A DNA stretch of 64,000 bases from Alicycliphilus denitrificans K601 (GCF_000204645.1 NC_015422.1:2311001-2375000), one strand, 5' to 3'; positions 1 through 9,367 are shown, counted from the first letter of the stretch. The notes: generated from the sequence alone by a model not told the origin. Numbers and translations: made by a program.

Positions 1-9
1 AGTAAGGAG

Positions 10-834
10 TCAACTCAATTCGTTGTAATAGTGGTGTGTATCGGTTCGGTACAGGCCCCGGCGCAGTTCCATGGGGGCGTCGTTGTAGGTGTATGCCAGC
101 CGCTCCACGCTCAGCAGCGGCGTGCTGCAGGTCACATTCAACCACTGCGCCTGGGTCTCGTCCGGTAGCACGGCGCGTATCTTTTCTTCGGCGCGCACCA
201 TGCGAACGCCGAAGTCGATCTCGAACATGGCATAGGTGGGGCCCTGGTAATGGGCCATCTGCTCGGCTGTCAGCCCCTTGAACGCCTGGCCGGGCAGCCA
301 GATGTCCTCAAGGATGGTGGGCACGCCCGTGAACGAGAGGATGCGCTTGATCTGGATCACCGGATCACCGGCGCGCAAGGCGAGTATGCGCGCAACCTCC
401 ACGCTGGCGCGTGCCCGGCGGCATTCCAGGATGGTGCGCTGAGCAGGGCCTTCGACGCTGGCGTCCCCCTCGTCGGGCAGCAGCTTGAGGAAACGGTACT
501 GTACCTGGCGTTCGGTATGGGTGGACACGAAGGTGCCCTTGCCCTGACGGCGGGTGACGAGGTTTTCGGCGGCAAGCTCGTCGATGGCCTTTCGCACGGT
601 CCCCTGGCTCACGCGAAAGCGTGCCGCCAGTTCGATTTCGCTCGGGATGGCCTCGCCGGGCTTCCATTCGCCATGCTGCAGGCTGTGCAGGATGAGGCCC
701 TTGATCTGCTGATACAGCGGGCTGAAGGCCGGCGTGACGGACCCCACGCTGCCGCTCATGGAGGGCGGGTCTTCGGTGCTGGGCGGGGGAGGGGGCGGCA
801 TGGCGGTGCGGGCGGTACTATGGAGGCTGATCAT
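10..834 (-). CDS. GntR-family transcriptional regulator (HutC/UTRA type)
   Basis: Probable DNA-binding regulator of the divergent malate dehydrogenase gene or of a gene set beyond the window. A winged helix-turn-helix lies at about residues 40-105, with the typical stretch PSEIELAARFRVSQGTVRKA. A UTRA ligand-binding domain follows to the C-terminus, as in the HutC subfamily. The first 30 residues are proline-rich and unlike the family. The first ATG (834) has no Shine-Dalgarno and abuts a palindrome, so translation may start later, for instance at 759 just before the GSVGSVTPAF stretch. The ligand is unknown. Confident on family, unsure on start and target. Confidence 0.88.
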   Translation of the reverse strand: MISLHSTARTAMPPPPPPSTEDPPSMSGSVGSVTPAFSPLYQQIKGLILHSLQHGEWKPGEAIPSEIELAARFRVSQGTVRKAIDELAAENLVTRRQGKGTFVSTHTERQVQYRFLKLLPDEGDASVEGPAQRTILECRRARASVEVARILALRAGDPVIQIKRILSFTGVPTILEDIWLPGQAFKGLTAEQMAHYQGPTYAMFEIDFGVRMVRAEEKIRAVLPDETQAQWLNVTCSTPLLSVERLAYTYNDAPMELRRGLYRTDTHHYYNELS

Positions 835-835
835 A

Positions 836-847
836 TCTTATATAAGA
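836..847. promoter_or_regulatory. Perfect 12-bp palindrome TCTTATATAAGA, likely GntR operator
   Basis: TCTTATATAAGA reads the same on both strands. It lies between the divergent regulator and mdh, directly beside the regulator's first ATG, and a related half site ATAAGAC follows at 850-855. Palindromic AT-rich sites of this size are usual GntR operators. Binding by the neighbouring regulator is inferred from position; autoregulation is likely because the site overlaps the regulator's own 5' end. Confidence 0.6.
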
Positions 848-858
848 CATAAGACAAA

Positions 859-888
859 TTGACCCTCTGCATGAATCAGCAGTAAACT
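859..888 (+). promoter_or_regulatory. Candidate sigma-70 promoter for mdh
   Basis: TTGACC at 859-864 and TAAACT at 883-888 are separated by 18 bp and lie about 95 bp before the mdh start. The upstream palindrome at 836-847 sits just before the -35 box, so a bound regulator could act on this promoter. The boxes match the consensus only partly. Confidence 0.4.
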
Positions 889-983
889 TGCCCCTTGTTT
901 TGCGGGGCACGGGCTGCTGATGACTGGCGCTGGTGCCACCTTGCACCAACACCTTTTTTGTCACTTCCTTCTGGAGTCTTTTC

Positions 984-1970
984 ATGAGCAAGAAGCCCGT
1001 TCGCGTCGCAGTTACCGGCGCCGCCGGCCAAATCGGCTACGCCCTGCTGTTTCGCATCGCCTCCGGCGAAATGCTGGGCAAGGACCAACCCGTCATCCTG
1101 CAGTTGCTGGAAATCCCCGACGAGAAGGCACAGAACGCCCTCAAGGGCGTGATCATGGAGCTCGAAGACTGCGCCTTCCCGCTGCTGGCCGGCATCGAGG
1201 CCCACAGCGACCCCATGACTGCGTTCAAGGACACCGACTACGCCCTGCTGGTCGGCGCCCGTCCGCGTGGCCCCGGCATGGAGCGCGCCGACCTGCTGGC
1301 AGCCAACGCGCAGATCTTCACGGCCCAGGGCAAGGCGCTGAACGCCGTGGCCTCGCGCAACGTCAAGGTGCTGGTCGTGGGCAACCCCGCCAACACCAAC
1401 GCCTACATCGCCATGAAGTCGGCCCCCGATCTGCCGCGCGAGAACTTTACCGCCATGCTGCGCCTGGACCACAACCGCGCCGCCAGCCAGATCGCCGCCA
1501 AGATCGGCTGCTCCGTGGGCGACATCGAGAAGCTATGCGTCTGGGGCAACCACTCGCCCACCATGTACGCCGACTACCGCTTCGCCACGGTGGATGGCAA
1601 GTCCGTCAAGGACGCCATCAACGACCATGACTGGAACGCCAACGTGTTCCTGCCCACCGTGGGCAAGCGCGGCGCGGCCATCATCGCCGCGCGCGGCTTG
1701 TCGTCGGCCGCCTCGGCCGCCAACGCCGCCATCGACCACATGCGCGACTGGGCTCTGGGCACCAACGGCAAGTGGGTCACCATGGGCATCCCGTCCAATG
1801 GCGAATACGGCATTCCCAAGGATGTCATGTTCGGCTACCCCGTTACCACCGAGGGCGGCAAGTACAAGATCGTCGAAGGCCTGCCCATCGACGCCTTCTC
1901 GCAAGAGTGCATCAACAAGACCCTGGCCGAGCTGCAGGGCGAGCAGGACGGCGTCAAGCACCTGCTGTAA
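984..1970 (+). CDS. mdh: Malate dehydrogenase (NAD-dependent)
   Basis: Interconverts malate and oxaloacetate in the TCA cycle, in the cytoplasm. The 328-residue protein has the usual length. The dinucleotide-binding motif GAAGQIGY is at residues 12-19, the substrate-loop arginines lie in [10 protein letters not shown] (92-101), and the catalytic Asp/His pair is D162 (LDHNR) and H190 (WGNHS). The start at 984 is preceded by GGAG at 973-976; an in-frame upstream ATG at 933 would add 17 residues foreign to the family. It diverges from the GntR gene and is followed 12 bp later by tam and then acnB, grouping TCA-cycle functions. Confidence 0.97.
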   Translation: MSKKPVRVAVTGAAGQIGYALLFRIASGEMLGKDQPVILQLLEIPDEKAQNALKGVIMELEDCAFPLLAGIEAHSDPMTAFKDTDYALLVGARPRGPGMERADLLAANAQIFTAQGKALNAVASRNVKVLVVGNPANTNAYIAMKSAPDLPRENFTAMLRLDHNRAASQIAAKIGCSVGDIEKLCVWGNHSPTMYADYRFATVDGKSVKDAINDHDWNANVFLPTVGKRGAAIIAARGLSSAASAANAAIDHMRDWALGTNGKWVTMGIPSNGEYGIPKDVMFGYPVTTEGGKYKIVEGLPIDAFSQECINKTLAELQGEQDGVKHLL

Positions 1971-1982
1971 TCCGGCGCTTCC

Positions 1983-2774
1983 ATGCTCGACTGGAACCCC
2001 GCGCTCTACCTGCGCTTTGCCGCTGAGCGCACGCGCCCTGCAGCCGAGCTGCTGGCGCGCGTTCCCCTGGCCCAGGCCCGCCATGTGGTGGACCTGGGCT
2101 GCGGGCCGGGCAATTCCACCGAGCTGCTGGCGCAGCGCTTTCCCGAAGCGTGCATCACCGGCATCGACAACTCCCAGGCCATGCTGGCCGCCGCGCGCCA
2201 GCGCCTGCCGCAGGCCGGCTTCGCGCTGGCCGACATCGCCACCTGGACCCCCAATTCCGGCGATGCCCCGGACCTGATCTACGCCAATGCCGCGTTGCAA
2301 TGGGTCGGCGCGCACGAGACGCTGCTTCCCCGCCTGTTCGCCCTACTGGCGCCAGGCGGCGTGCTGGCGGTCCAGATGCCGGACAACCTCGACGAGCCCA
2401 CGCACCGCCTGATGCGCGAGGTGGCGGGCCTGCCGCGGTTTGCCTGCCACATCGGCGACGCCGCTCGCGTGCGCACCGGCATCCTGCCCGTCGGTAGCTA
2501 CTACGACCTGCTGGCGGCGCCTGAGGCCGGTGCCGCGTCGGTGGATATCTGGCACACCGTCTACCAGCACCCCATGGACTCGGCCGGCGCCATCGTGCAG
2601 TGGCTGCAGGGCACGGGGCTCAAGCCCTTCGTGGAGGGGCTTGAGCCCGCGCTGCGGGACGGCTTCCTGGCCGAATACAAGCGGCGCGTAGATGCCGCCT
2701 ATGGCATGCGCGCCGATGGCCGGCGCCTGCTGGCCTTTCCCCGTCTTTTCATCGTCGCCCAGCGCCAGTCATGA
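1983..2774 (+). CDS. tam: Trans-aconitate 2-methyltransferase
   Basis: SAM-dependent class I methyltransferase of 263 residues. The SAM-binding motif VVDLGCGPGNS is at residues 35-45 and the acidic strand end GIDNSQAML follows. The N-terminal MLDWNPALYLRFAAERTRPA and overall length fit Tam, which methylates trans-aconitate, a spontaneous by-product that inhibits aconitase. Its position 12 bp after mdh and near acnB supports this identification over a generic methyltransferase. Substrate assignment rests on family resemblance and context. Confidence 0.88.
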   Translation: MLDWNPALYLRFAAERTRPAAELLARVPLAQARHVVDLGCGPGNSTELLAQRFPEACITGIDNSQAMLAAARQRLPQAGFALADIATWTPNSGDAPDLIYANAALQWVGAHETLLPRLFALLAPGGVLAVQMPDNLDEPTHRLMREVAGLPRFACHIGDAARVRTGILPVGSYYDLLAAPEAGAASVDIWHTVYQHPMDSAGAIVQWLQGTGLKPFVEGLEPALRDGFLAEYKRRVDAAYGMRADGRRLLAFPRLFIVAQRQS

Positions 2775-2926
2775 CTACATCCTCCACCGCCCATCTTGCC
2801 CAGGTGCTGCTGGGTGTCCGGGCCGGCCGCCTGGCGCATCACCGTGTGCGACCACTACAGACCGGCCGCACGCTGCTGCCACAGGCCCAGGCCTGGTTTG
2901 TAAAGACTGACAACGCCGAACTCTGA
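2771..2926 (+). CDS. Possible small protein (51 aa), overlapping tam stop
   Basis: An open frame of 51 codons starts in an ATGA overlap with the tam stop codon and ends at 2926. The protein is basic and alanine/leucine-rich, with no motif I recognise and no membrane segment. The stop-start overlap is the only positive sign of translation. It may be a chance frame in the tam 3' region; low confidence. Confidence 0.25.
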   Translation: MTTSSTAHLAQVLLGVRAGRLAHHRVRPLQTGRTLLPQAQAWFVKTDNAEL

Positions 2927-2981
2927 TCCGGGTATTCTTGCCGCTACCGCAGTCCCGCCGTCCTTTTTCGTTGGAACCATC

Positions 2982-3626
2982 ATGAAGACTCTCATCGCCT
3001 CCGCACTCCTGCTGGCTGCCCCTGCATGGGCCTTGGCACAGACCGCGCCACAGCCAGCCGGCAAGCCGGCCGCTCAGGCGGAGGCCAAGAAGAGCGCCAG
3101 CAAGGCCAGCACCAAGCCGGCGGCCGCCAAGTCTGCCGCCGCCAAGTCGAACAAGGCTGCGGGTGAGGCGCACCGCGCGGTGGCCAAGGCGTCGCCCACC
3201 AGCAGCCGCACCCAACTGCACAGCGGCGCCATGCAGGTGGCTGCCGGCATCAGCGCGGCCGAGACCGCGCTCACGCCGCAGGAACTGGCGATTGCCGAGA
3301 ACGTATATACCGGCCGCATGGCTTGCGAGCTCGGCGCTTTCGTCGAGGTCGAGGCAGATGCGCAATCGCCCGGGCGCTTCTACGTGCATGGCAAGGGCTT
3401 CAGATACCACATGTCCCCCGTGGTCTCAGTCACCAGCGCCGTGCGCCTGGAGGACCAGCGTGCCGGCGCCGTGTGGATCCAGATCGCCAACAAGTCCATG
3501 CTCATGAACCAGAAGCTGGGCCAGCGCATGGCCGACGAGTGCATGAGCCCGCAGCAGGTGACGGTGGCCGAGGCCATCAGGAAGAACCCGCCGCCGAGCC
3601 TGCTCGAGACCCCGGCTGCCAAGTAA
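2982..3626 (+). CDS. Exported Ala/Lys-rich hypothetical protein
   Basis: A 214-residue protein I do not recognise. A clear signal peptide (MKTLIASALLLAAPAWALAQ) gives probable cleavage after ALA near residue 19. Residues 20-75 are low-complexity Ala/Lys/Pro, followed by a compact globular part (about 80-205) containing two cysteines (MACELGAF and DECMSPQ) that could form a disulfide in the periplasm. It sits between tam and acnB on the same strand. The lysine-rich linker may contact the cell wall or nucleic acid, but no function is assigned. Confidence 0.75.
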   Translation: MKTLIASALLLAAPAWALAQTAPQPAGKPAAQAEAKKSASKASTKPAAAKSAAAKSNKAAGEAHRAVAKASPTSSRTQLHSGAMQVAAGISAAETALTPQELAIAENVYTGRMACELGAFVEVEADAQSPGRFYVHGKGFRYHMSPVVSVTSAVRLEDQRAGAVWIQIANKSMLMNQKLGQRMADECMSPQQVTVAEAIRKNPPPSLLETPAAK

Positions 3627-3636
3627 ACCCGTAGCG

Positions 3637-3677
3637 CCCGCCGTCCGGGCCATGGGCACGGCCGCCAGCACGGCGGG
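3637..3677 (+). terminator. Weak hairpin after the exported-protein gene
   Basis: CCCGCCGT at 3637-3644 pairs with ACGGCGGG at 3670-3677, with a smaller GGCC/GGCC hairpin in the loop. The following sequence is only moderately T-rich, so termination may be partial before acnB. Confidence 0.35.
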
Positions 3678-3743
3678 TGTGTTCATGGCTGGCTGGCGAT
3701 CGCCCCCACTTTGAAAACCTAGACCATTCCGGAGAAAGAAGAC

Positions 3744-6335
3744 ATGCTGCAAGCCTACCGCGACCATGTGGCCGAGCGCGCCGCCCTGGGCATCCCGCCG
3801 CTGCCGCTCGATGCCAAGCAGGTGGCCGAGCTCATCGAGCTGATCAAGAACCCGCCCGCCGGCGAGGCCGAATTCCTGCTGGACCTGCTGACCCACCGCG
3901 TGCCTCCGGGCGTGGATGACGCAGCCAAGGTCAAGGCCAGCTTCCTGGCCGCCGTGGCGCACGGCGACATCCAGGTGGGCCTGATCAGCAAGGCCCGCGC
4001 CACCGAACTGCTGGGCACCATGGTGGGCGGCTACAACGTGCACCCCCTGATCGAACTGCTGGACGACGCCGAAGTGGCGGGCGTGGCCGCAGAGGCGCTC
4101 AAGAAGACGCTGCTCATGTTCGACTACTTCAATGACGTAGCGGCCAGGGCCAAGGCCGGCAACGCCAAGGCCCAGGAAGTGATGCAGAGCTGGGCCGACG
4201 CCGAGTGGTTCACCAGCCGCCCCGAAGTCGAGAAGAAGATCACCGTCACCGTGTTCAAGGTGCCCGGCGAGACCAACACCGACGACCTGTCGCCCGCGCC
4301 CGATGCCACCACGCGCCCGGATATTCCGCTGCACTACCTGGCGATGCTCAAGAACACCCGTCCCGACGCGGCCTTCAAGCCCGAGCAGGATGGCGTGCGC
4401 GGCCCCATGCAGTTCATCGAGGACCTGAAGAAGAAGGGCCACCTGGTTGCCTACGTGGGCGACGTGGTGGGCACGGGCTCGAGCCGCAAGTCGGCCACCA
4501 ACTCGGTGATCTGGGCCACGGGCCAGGACATCCCCTACGTGCCGAACAAGCGCTTCGGCGGCGTCACGCTGGGCGGCAAGATCGCCCCGATCTTCTTCAA
4601 CACGCAGGAAGACTCGGGCGCGCTGCCGATCGAGGTGGACGTGTCGAAGATGGAGATGGGCGACGTGGTCGACATCTTCCCCTACGAGGGCAGGATCGAG
4701 AAGAACGGCGAGAAGATCGCCGACTTCCAACTCAAGAGCGACGTGCTGCTCGACGAGGTGCGCGCCGGCGGCCGCATCAACCTCATCATCGGCCGCTCGC
4801 TCACGGCCAAGGCGCGCGAGACCCTGGGCCTGCCTGCATCGACGGCTTTCCGCCTGCCCCAGGCGCCCGCCGAGTCCAAGGCCGGCTTCACGCTGGCGCA
4901 GAAGATGGTCGGCCGTGCCTGCGGCCTGCCTGAAGGCCAGGGCATCCGCCCCGGCACCTACTGCGAGCCCAAGATGACCACCGTGGGCAGCCAGGACACC
5001 ACCGGCCCCATGACGCGCGACGAGCTCAAGGACCTGGCATGCCTGGGCTTCTCGGCCGACATGGTGATGCAGTCCTTCTGCCACACCGCCGCGTATCCCA
5101 AGCCCGTGGACGTGAAGACCCACCGCGAGCTGCCCGCCTTCATCAGCAACCGCGGCGGCGTGGCGCTGCGCCCGGGCGATGGCGTGATCCACAGCTGGCT
5201 CAACCGCCTGCTGCTGCCCGACACCGTGGGCACCGGCGGCGACTCGCATACGCGCTTCCCCATCGGCATCAGCTTCCCTGCGGGCTCGGGCCTGGTGGCC
5301 TTCGGCGCCGCCACGGGCGTGATGCCGCTGGACATGCCCGAATCGGTGCTGGTGCGCTTCAAGGGCGAACTGCAGCCCGGCGTGACGTTGCGCGATCTGG
5401 TGCATGCGATCCCGCTGTACGCCATCAAGGCGGGCCTGCTGACCGTGGCCAAGGCCGGCAAGAAGAACATCTTCTCGGGCAAGATCCTGGAAATCGAAGG
5501 CCTGCCCGACCTGAAGGTGGAGCAAGCCTTCGAGCTGTCCGACGCATCGGCCGAGCGCTCCGCCGCCGGCTGCACGATCAAGCTCAACCCCGAGCCGATC
5601 AAGGAATATCTGCGCTCGAACATCGTTCTGATGAAGAACATGATCGCCGATGGCTACCAGGACGCCAAGACCCTGCAGCGCCGCATCGAGAAGGTTGAGG
5701 CGTGGCTCGCCAAGCCCGAACTGCTCGAGGCCGACAAGGACGCCGAGTACGCCGCCGTGATCGAGATCGACATGAACGAGATCAAGGAGCCCATCGTATG
5801 CTGCCCGAACGACCCGGACGACGCCAAGTTCCTGTCCGAAGTGGCCGGCACCAAGATCGACGAGGCCTTCATCGGTTCGTGCATGACCAACATCGGCCAC
5901 TTCCGCGCCGCGGCCAAGCTGCTGGGCGGCCAGCGCGACATCCCGGTCAAGCTCTGGGTGGCGCCGCCGACCAAGATGGACCAGAACGAGCTCATCAAGG
6001 AAGGCCACTATGCCGCATTCGGCACGGCCGGTGCGCGCACCGAGATGCCCGGTTGCTCGCTGTGCATGGGCAACCAGGCGCAGGTGCGCGAAGGCGCGAC
6101 GGTGATCTCCACCAGCACGCGTAACTTCCCCAACCGCCTGGGCAAGAACACCAACGTGTTCCTGGGTTCGGCGGAGCTGGCCGCCATCGCCTCGCGCCTG
6201 GGCAAGCTGCCCACCCGCGAGGAGTACCTCAAGGAAATGGGCGTCATCGACGCGGACAAGGCCAGCGTGTACCGCTACATGAACTTCGACCAGATCGAGG
6301 AATATGCCGAGGTAGCCAAGGGCGTGACGGCCTGA
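3744..6335 (+). CDS. acnB: Aconitate hydratase B
   Basis: Isomerises citrate and isocitrate through cis-aconitate in the TCA cycle; members of this family can also act as 2-methyl-cis-aconitate hydratases. The 863-residue length is standard for AcnB. The N-terminal HEAT-like domain (about 1-160), the swivelling domain carrying [15 protein letters not shown], and the three Fe-S domains follow in AcnB order. The [4Fe-4S] ligands are visible as C713 ([10 protein letters not shown]), C771 and C774 (CSLCMGN). A ribosome-binding sequence GGAGAAAG precedes the start. It is followed by a strong terminator, so it ends the mdh-tam-acnB group. Confidence 0.98.
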   Translation: MLQAYRDHVAERAALGIPPLPLDAKQVAELIELIKNPPAGEAEFLLDLLTHRVPPGVDDAAKVKASFLAAVAHGDIQVGLISKARATELLGTMVGGYNVHPLIELLDDAEVAGVAAEALKKTLLMFDYFNDVAARAKAGNAKAQEVMQSWADAEWFTSRPEVEKKITVTVFKVPGETNTDDLSPAPDATTRPDIPLHYLAMLKNTRPDAAFKPEQDGVRGPMQFIEDLKKKGHLVAYVGDVVGTGSSRKSATNSVIWATGQDIPYVPNKRFGGVTLGGKIAPIFFNTQEDSGALPIEVDVSKMEMGDVVDIFPYEGRIEKNGEKIADFQLKSDVLLDEVRAGGRINLIIGRSLTAKARETLGLPASTAFRLPQAPAESKAGFTLAQKMVGRACGLPEGQGIRPGTYCEPKMTTVGSQDTTGPMTRDELKDLACLGFSADMVMQSFCHTAAYPKPVDVKTHRELPAFISNRGGVALRPGDGVIHSWLNRLLLPDTVGTGGDSHTRFPIGISFPAGSGLVAFGAATGVMPLDMPESVLVRFKGELQPGVTLRDLVHAIPLYAIKAGLLTVAKAGKKNIFSGKILEIEGLPDLKVEQAFELSDASAERSAAGCTIKLNPEPIKEYLRSNIVLMKNMIADGYQDAKTLQRRIEKVEAWLAKPELLEADKDAEYAAVIEIDMNEIKEPIVCCPNDPDDAKFLSEVAGTKIDEAFIGSCMTNIGHFRAAAKLLGGQRDIPVKLWVAPPTKMDQNELIKEGHYAAFGTAGARTEMPGCSLCMGNQAQVREGATVISTSTRNFPNRLGKNTNVFLGSAELAAIASRLGKLPTREEYLKEMGVIDADKASVYRYMNFDQIEEYAEVAKGVTA

Positions 6336-6359
6336 CGCGCGCAAGGCGTTGCTGAGACG

Positions 6360-6390
6360 GGCCCGCCTTGCGCGGGCCTGTTGCATTTTT
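6360..6390 (+). terminator. Rho-independent terminator of acnB
   Basis: GGCCCGC (6360-6366) and GCGGGCC (6372-6378) form a 7-bp GC stem with a five-base loop, followed by a T-rich run ending in TTTTT at 6386-6390. Confidence 0.8.
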
Positions 6391-6440
6391 AAAGGAGCAG
6401 GGCATCGCCTGCGGGCGTAGCGCGGTACACTTCGGGCGAC

Positions 6441-6516
6441 GGGCCGATAGCTCAGCTGGGAGAGCGCTGCGTTCGCAATGCAGAGGTCGGGAGTTCGATC
6501 CTCCTTCGGTCCACCA
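6441..6516 (+). tRNA. tRNA-Ala (anticodon CGC)
   Basis: A 76-base cloverleaf with encoded CCA. The acceptor arm GGGCCGA pairs with TCGGTCC and contains the G3-U70 wobble that is the alanine identity element. The anticodon stem CTGCG/TGCAG holds the loop TTCGCAA, so the anticodon is CGC and reads GCG codons. The T arm is GGGAG-TTCGATC-CTCCT. The codon is frequent in this high-GC genome. Confidence 0.96.
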
Positions 6517-6521
6517 ATCTG

Positions 6522-6556
6522 CAAGGGCCTGGATATTTTCCGGGCCCTTGTCGTTT
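6522..6556. terminator. Bidirectional terminator between tRNA-Ala and the LysR gene
   Basis: CAAGGGCCTGG (6522-6532) and CCGGGCCCTTG (6540-6550) form an 11-bp stem with one wobble and an AT-only loop, followed by TCGTTTAT. It lies six bases past the tRNA and just past the stop codon of the converging LysR gene, so it can serve both. Confidence 0.75.
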
Positions 6557-7448
6557 ATATGTCCAGCATTTGCGCGGCCTGCTGCAAATGCGCAAGCAGC
6601 GTCTGCACCAGCGGATTGGCCGGCGCGCTGCGCCACATGGCAAGCATTTCCGAGCGGGGGTGTTCGCCCAGCAGGGGGCGGAACACCAGGCGCGGCAGGC
6701 CCACGCGTTCCAGCGCCGCGGGCACCAGGGCGACGCCCTGGCCCAGCGAGACCAGCGAGATCACCGACAGCCAGTGGCGCACCTCGTGGCGCACTTCGGG
6801 TGCGAAGCCGTGGGCCAGGCACATCTCGTAGATGCGCTGGTGGTAGGTGGGCGAGACCAGGTTGGAGAACAGGATCAGCCGGTCGTCGCGCAGCTCGGCC
6901 AGGTCGATGCTCTCGCCGTCGCACAGCGGGTGGTGGTCGGGCAGGCAGACGACGAAGGGCTCCTCCACGATAAGCTGGCTGGAGATGCCCTCGGGCGGCT
7001 GGATGGAGTGCACCAGCGCCACGTCCAGCCGCATCTGCTGCAGGCCCAGGATCTGCTCGGCGCTGTTGGCTTCGAGCATGTCCACGCGCACCTGGGGGTG
7101 GGACAGCTGCAGTTGCGCCAGCGCCTGGGGCAGGCCGCGGTACAGGCTGGAGCCCACGAAGCCCAGGCGCAGGTGGCCGCGCGTGCCCTGGGCCACGTCG
7201 CGCGTTTCCTGCGCCGCCTGGTGGCTCAGCGCCAGCAGCTGGCGGGCCTTGCCCAGCAGGTGCTCGCCAGCGGCCGTGAGCCGCACGCCCTTGCTGCTGC
7301 GCTCGAACAGCTGGGCCTGCAGTTCCTGCTCCAGCTGCTTGATGGCCACGCTCAGGGGCGGTTGGGAGATGCACAGCCGCTGGGCCGCGCGGCCGAAGTG
7401 CAGTTCCTCGGCCAGGGTTGCGAAATAGTGCAGCAGGCGCAGTTCCAT
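6555..7448 (-). CDS. LysR-family transcriptional regulator
   Basis: A 297-residue LTTR with the N-terminal helix-turn-helix (about residues 1-60, starting MELRLLHYFATLAEELHFGR and reading CISQPPLSVAIKQLE) typical of the CatR/BenM branch, followed by a substrate-binding domain. It diverges from the acyl-CoA dehydrogenase gene across 106 bp of AT-rich DNA, so it probably controls the dehydrogenase / Bug receptor / CoA-transferase group. The inducer is unknown. The stop codon lies inside the shared terminator with tRNA-Ala. Confidence 0.92.
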   Translation of the reverse strand: MELRLLHYFATLAEELHFGRAAQRLCISQPPLSVAIKQLEQELQAQLFERSSKGVRLTAAGEHLLGKARQLLALSHQAAQETRDVAQGTRGHLRLGFVGSSLYRGLPQALAQLQLSHPQVRVDMLEANSAEQILGLQQMRLDVALVHSIQPPEGISSQLIVEEPFVVCLPDHHPLCDGESIDLAELRDDRLILFSNLVSPTYHQRIYEMCLAHGFAPEVRHEVRHWLSVISLVSLGQGVALVPAALERVGLPRLVFRPLLGEHPRSEMLAMWRSAPANPLVQTLLAHLQQAAQMLDI

Positions 7449-7554
7449 GGTCTCAATAATACAAACAAACTATGGAAAAAGATTTTAATGATATTGGACT
7501 CGAATGGGTCTGCATGCTGCAATCACGCCCAGCACCACACACAGGAGATCCGCC

Positions 7555-9261
7555 ATGTCCGCCAACGACCAGACCCAGATGACCGCTCTGGCCCAGGCCA
7601 GCGCCGCAGCCCACCCCGTGCCCGACCGCGGCCATGTGAACTATTACACCGGCGACGGCGAGCTGCAGTCGCTGCTGGCGCTGTACCTGCCGGCCGATCT
7701 GCATGCCCATCTGCAGCCCTATTTCGAGCGCATGGGCGAACTGGCCGGCGGCGCGGTGGACGATTGGGCGCAGGAGGCCGATCGCAACCCGCCGACGCTG
7801 GAGATGCGCTCGCGCGCCGGCAAGGAGCAGCAGCGCATCGTCAAGCACCCGGCCTACGTGGAGATGGAGAAGGTCGCCTTCCAGCAGTTCGGCCTGGCCG
7901 CGATCTCGCACCGCGAGGACATGCTGGGCTGGAAGGGCAAGATGCCGCCCATCGTCAAGTACGCGCTGACCTATCTGTTCGTGCAGTCGGAGTTCGGCCT
8001 GTGCTGCCCGCTGTCGATGACGGACTCGCTCACGCGCACGCTCAAGAAATACGGGGCGCCCGAGCTGGTGAACAAGTACCTGCCCAGGCTGCTGGCCATG
8101 GATTTCGACTCCAGCGTCCAGGGCTCGATGTTCATGACCGAGCAGGCCGCGGGCTCGGACATCGCCAACACGCTGACCATGGCCTACCCGCAGGAGGACG
8201 GCAGTTGGCGCCTTTATGGCGAGAAGTGGTTCTGCTCTAACCCCGACGCGGGCTTCTCGATGGTGCTGGCGCGCGTCGACGGCGGGCCGCCCGGCATGAA
8301 GGGCATCTCGCTGTTCCTGCTGCCGCGCATCAAGGACGACGGCAGCACCAACCACTACCACATCGTGCGCCTGAAGGACAAGATGGGCACGCGCTCCATG
8401 GCCAGCGGCGAGATCCGCATGGAGGGCGCCGTGGCCTACCTGGTGGGAGAGCAGGGCAGGGGTTTCGTGCAGATCGCCGACATGGTGAACAACTCGCGCC
8501 TGTCCAACGGCATGCGCTCGGCCGGCATGATGCGCCGCGCCGTGGCCGAGGCCGAGTTCATCGCCCGCGAGCGCTGGGCCTTCGGCCGCCGCCTGCAGGA
8601 CCTGCCGCTGATGCGCGTGCAACTGGACAAGCTGCGCGTGCCCGCCGAGCAGGCGCGCACCATGGTGTTCCAGACTGCCGCCACGCTGGCGCGCTCGGAC
8701 GCGGGGGACAAGTCGGCCTACGCGCTGCTGCGCATCCTCACGCCCATGATCAAGTTCCGCGCCTGCCGCGACGCGCGCAAGGTGGCGGGCGACGCCATGG
8801 AGGTGCGCGGCGGCTGCGGCTACATCGAGGAGTGGGCCGACCCGCGCCTGGTGCGCGACGCCCACCTGGGCTCGATCTGGGAGGGCACGAGCAACATCGT
8901 GGCGCTGGACGTGGTGCGCGCCATCAAGCGCGAGGGATCGCTCCCGGTGCTCAACGACTACCTGCACGGCCTGCTGGCCGATACGGCCGCCATCACCCCG
9001 GCCTACCGCCAGGCGCTGGGGGATGCGCTGGCGCGCGCCGCCAAGCTGGCCGAGCGCGCGGCGGCCGAGGGCGGCGAGAAGCTGGCACGCCAGGCGGCCA
9101 GCGGCCTGTATCACTGCACTACGGCCATCGCCATGGCCTGGGAGGCGGGCAAGACCGGGAGCAGCGAACGCCTGCGCCTGTCGCAGCTGGTGCTGGCGCA
9201 CCGCGTGCTGCCGCGCGACCCGCTGGCCGAGGCGGCCGTGCCGGCCGACTGGCGGCAGTAA
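7555..9261 (+). CDS. Acyl-CoA dehydrogenase family protein
   Basis: A 568-residue FAD enzyme expected to introduce a double bond into an acyl-CoA. An N-terminal helical extension precedes the core, which has MTEQAAGSD (flavin/substrate loop) and the C-terminal motif WEGTSNIVALDVVRA. That motif and the extended length resemble the AidB/long-form branch rather than 380-residue beta-oxidation dehydrogenases. The ATG at 7555 is preferred because CAGGAGATC lies just before it; the ATG at 7504 lacks one. Next downstream are a Bug receptor and a CaiB-type CoA-transferase, which suggests one catabolic pathway for an imported acid. Substrate unknown. Confidence 0.9.
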   Translation: MSANDQTQMTALAQASAAAHPVPDRGHVNYYTGDGELQSLLALYLPADLHAHLQPYFERMGELAGGAVDDWAQEADRNPPTLEMRSRAGKEQQRIVKHPAYVEMEKVAFQQFGLAAISHREDMLGWKGKMPPIVKYALTYLFVQSEFGLCCPLSMTDSLTRTLKKYGAPELVNKYLPRLLAMDFDSSVQGSMFMTEQAAGSDIANTLTMAYPQEDGSWRLYGEKWFCSNPDAGFSMVLARVDGGPPGMKGISLFLLPRIKDDGSTNHYHIVRLKDKMGTRSMASGEIRMEGAVAYLVGEQGRGFVQIADMVNNSRLSNGMRSAGMMRRAVAEAEFIARERWAFGRRLQDLPLMRVQLDKLRVPAEQARTMVFQTAATLARSDAGDKSAYALLRILTPMIKFRACRDARKVAGDAMEVRGGCGYIEEWADPRLVRDAHLGSIWEGTSNIVALDVVRAIKREGSLPVLNDYLHGLLADTAAITPAYRQALGDALARAAKLAERAAAEGGEKLARQAASGLYHCTTAIAMAWEAGKTGSSERLRLSQLVLAHRVLPRDPLAEAAVPADWRQ

Positions 9262-9266
9262 CCAGT

Positions 9267-9299
9267 CCCGGCCCCCTTCCTCGCCGGGGGAGGGGTAAG
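9267..9299. repeat. GC-rich imperfect hairpin in the 9.3-kb gap
   Basis: A C-rich arm (CCCCCTTCCTC) and a G-rich arm (GGGGGAGGGG) flank a short centre. A very similar hairpin occupies 16749-16785. Both are followed by an AGCGCT-type repeat just before a start codon. Confidence 0.5.
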
Positions 9300-9311
9300 G
9301 GAAAACAATCC

Positions 9312-9350
9312 GCAGCGCCCATGGATAAAGCGCTGCAAGCTATCAAATCA
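9312..9350 (+). repeat. Dispersed intergenic repeat, copy 1 (AGCGCTGCAAGCTATCAAA)
   Basis: CAGCGCCC, a short spacer, then AAGCGCTGCAAGCTATCAAA. The two AGCGC parts form an inverted repeat. Related copies lie at 16819, 42131, 48631 and 61468. This copy ends 18 bases before the start of the Bug receptor gene, so it is transcribed as part of its leader. Confidence 0.65.
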
Positions 9351-9367
9351 ACAACAGGAGACATACC

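Noticed and set aside
3426-6524. Long - strand open frame across acnB
   Set aside because: It overlaps acnB, its terminator and the tRNA on the opposite strand, and is rich in His/Gly/Leu without any recognisable motif.
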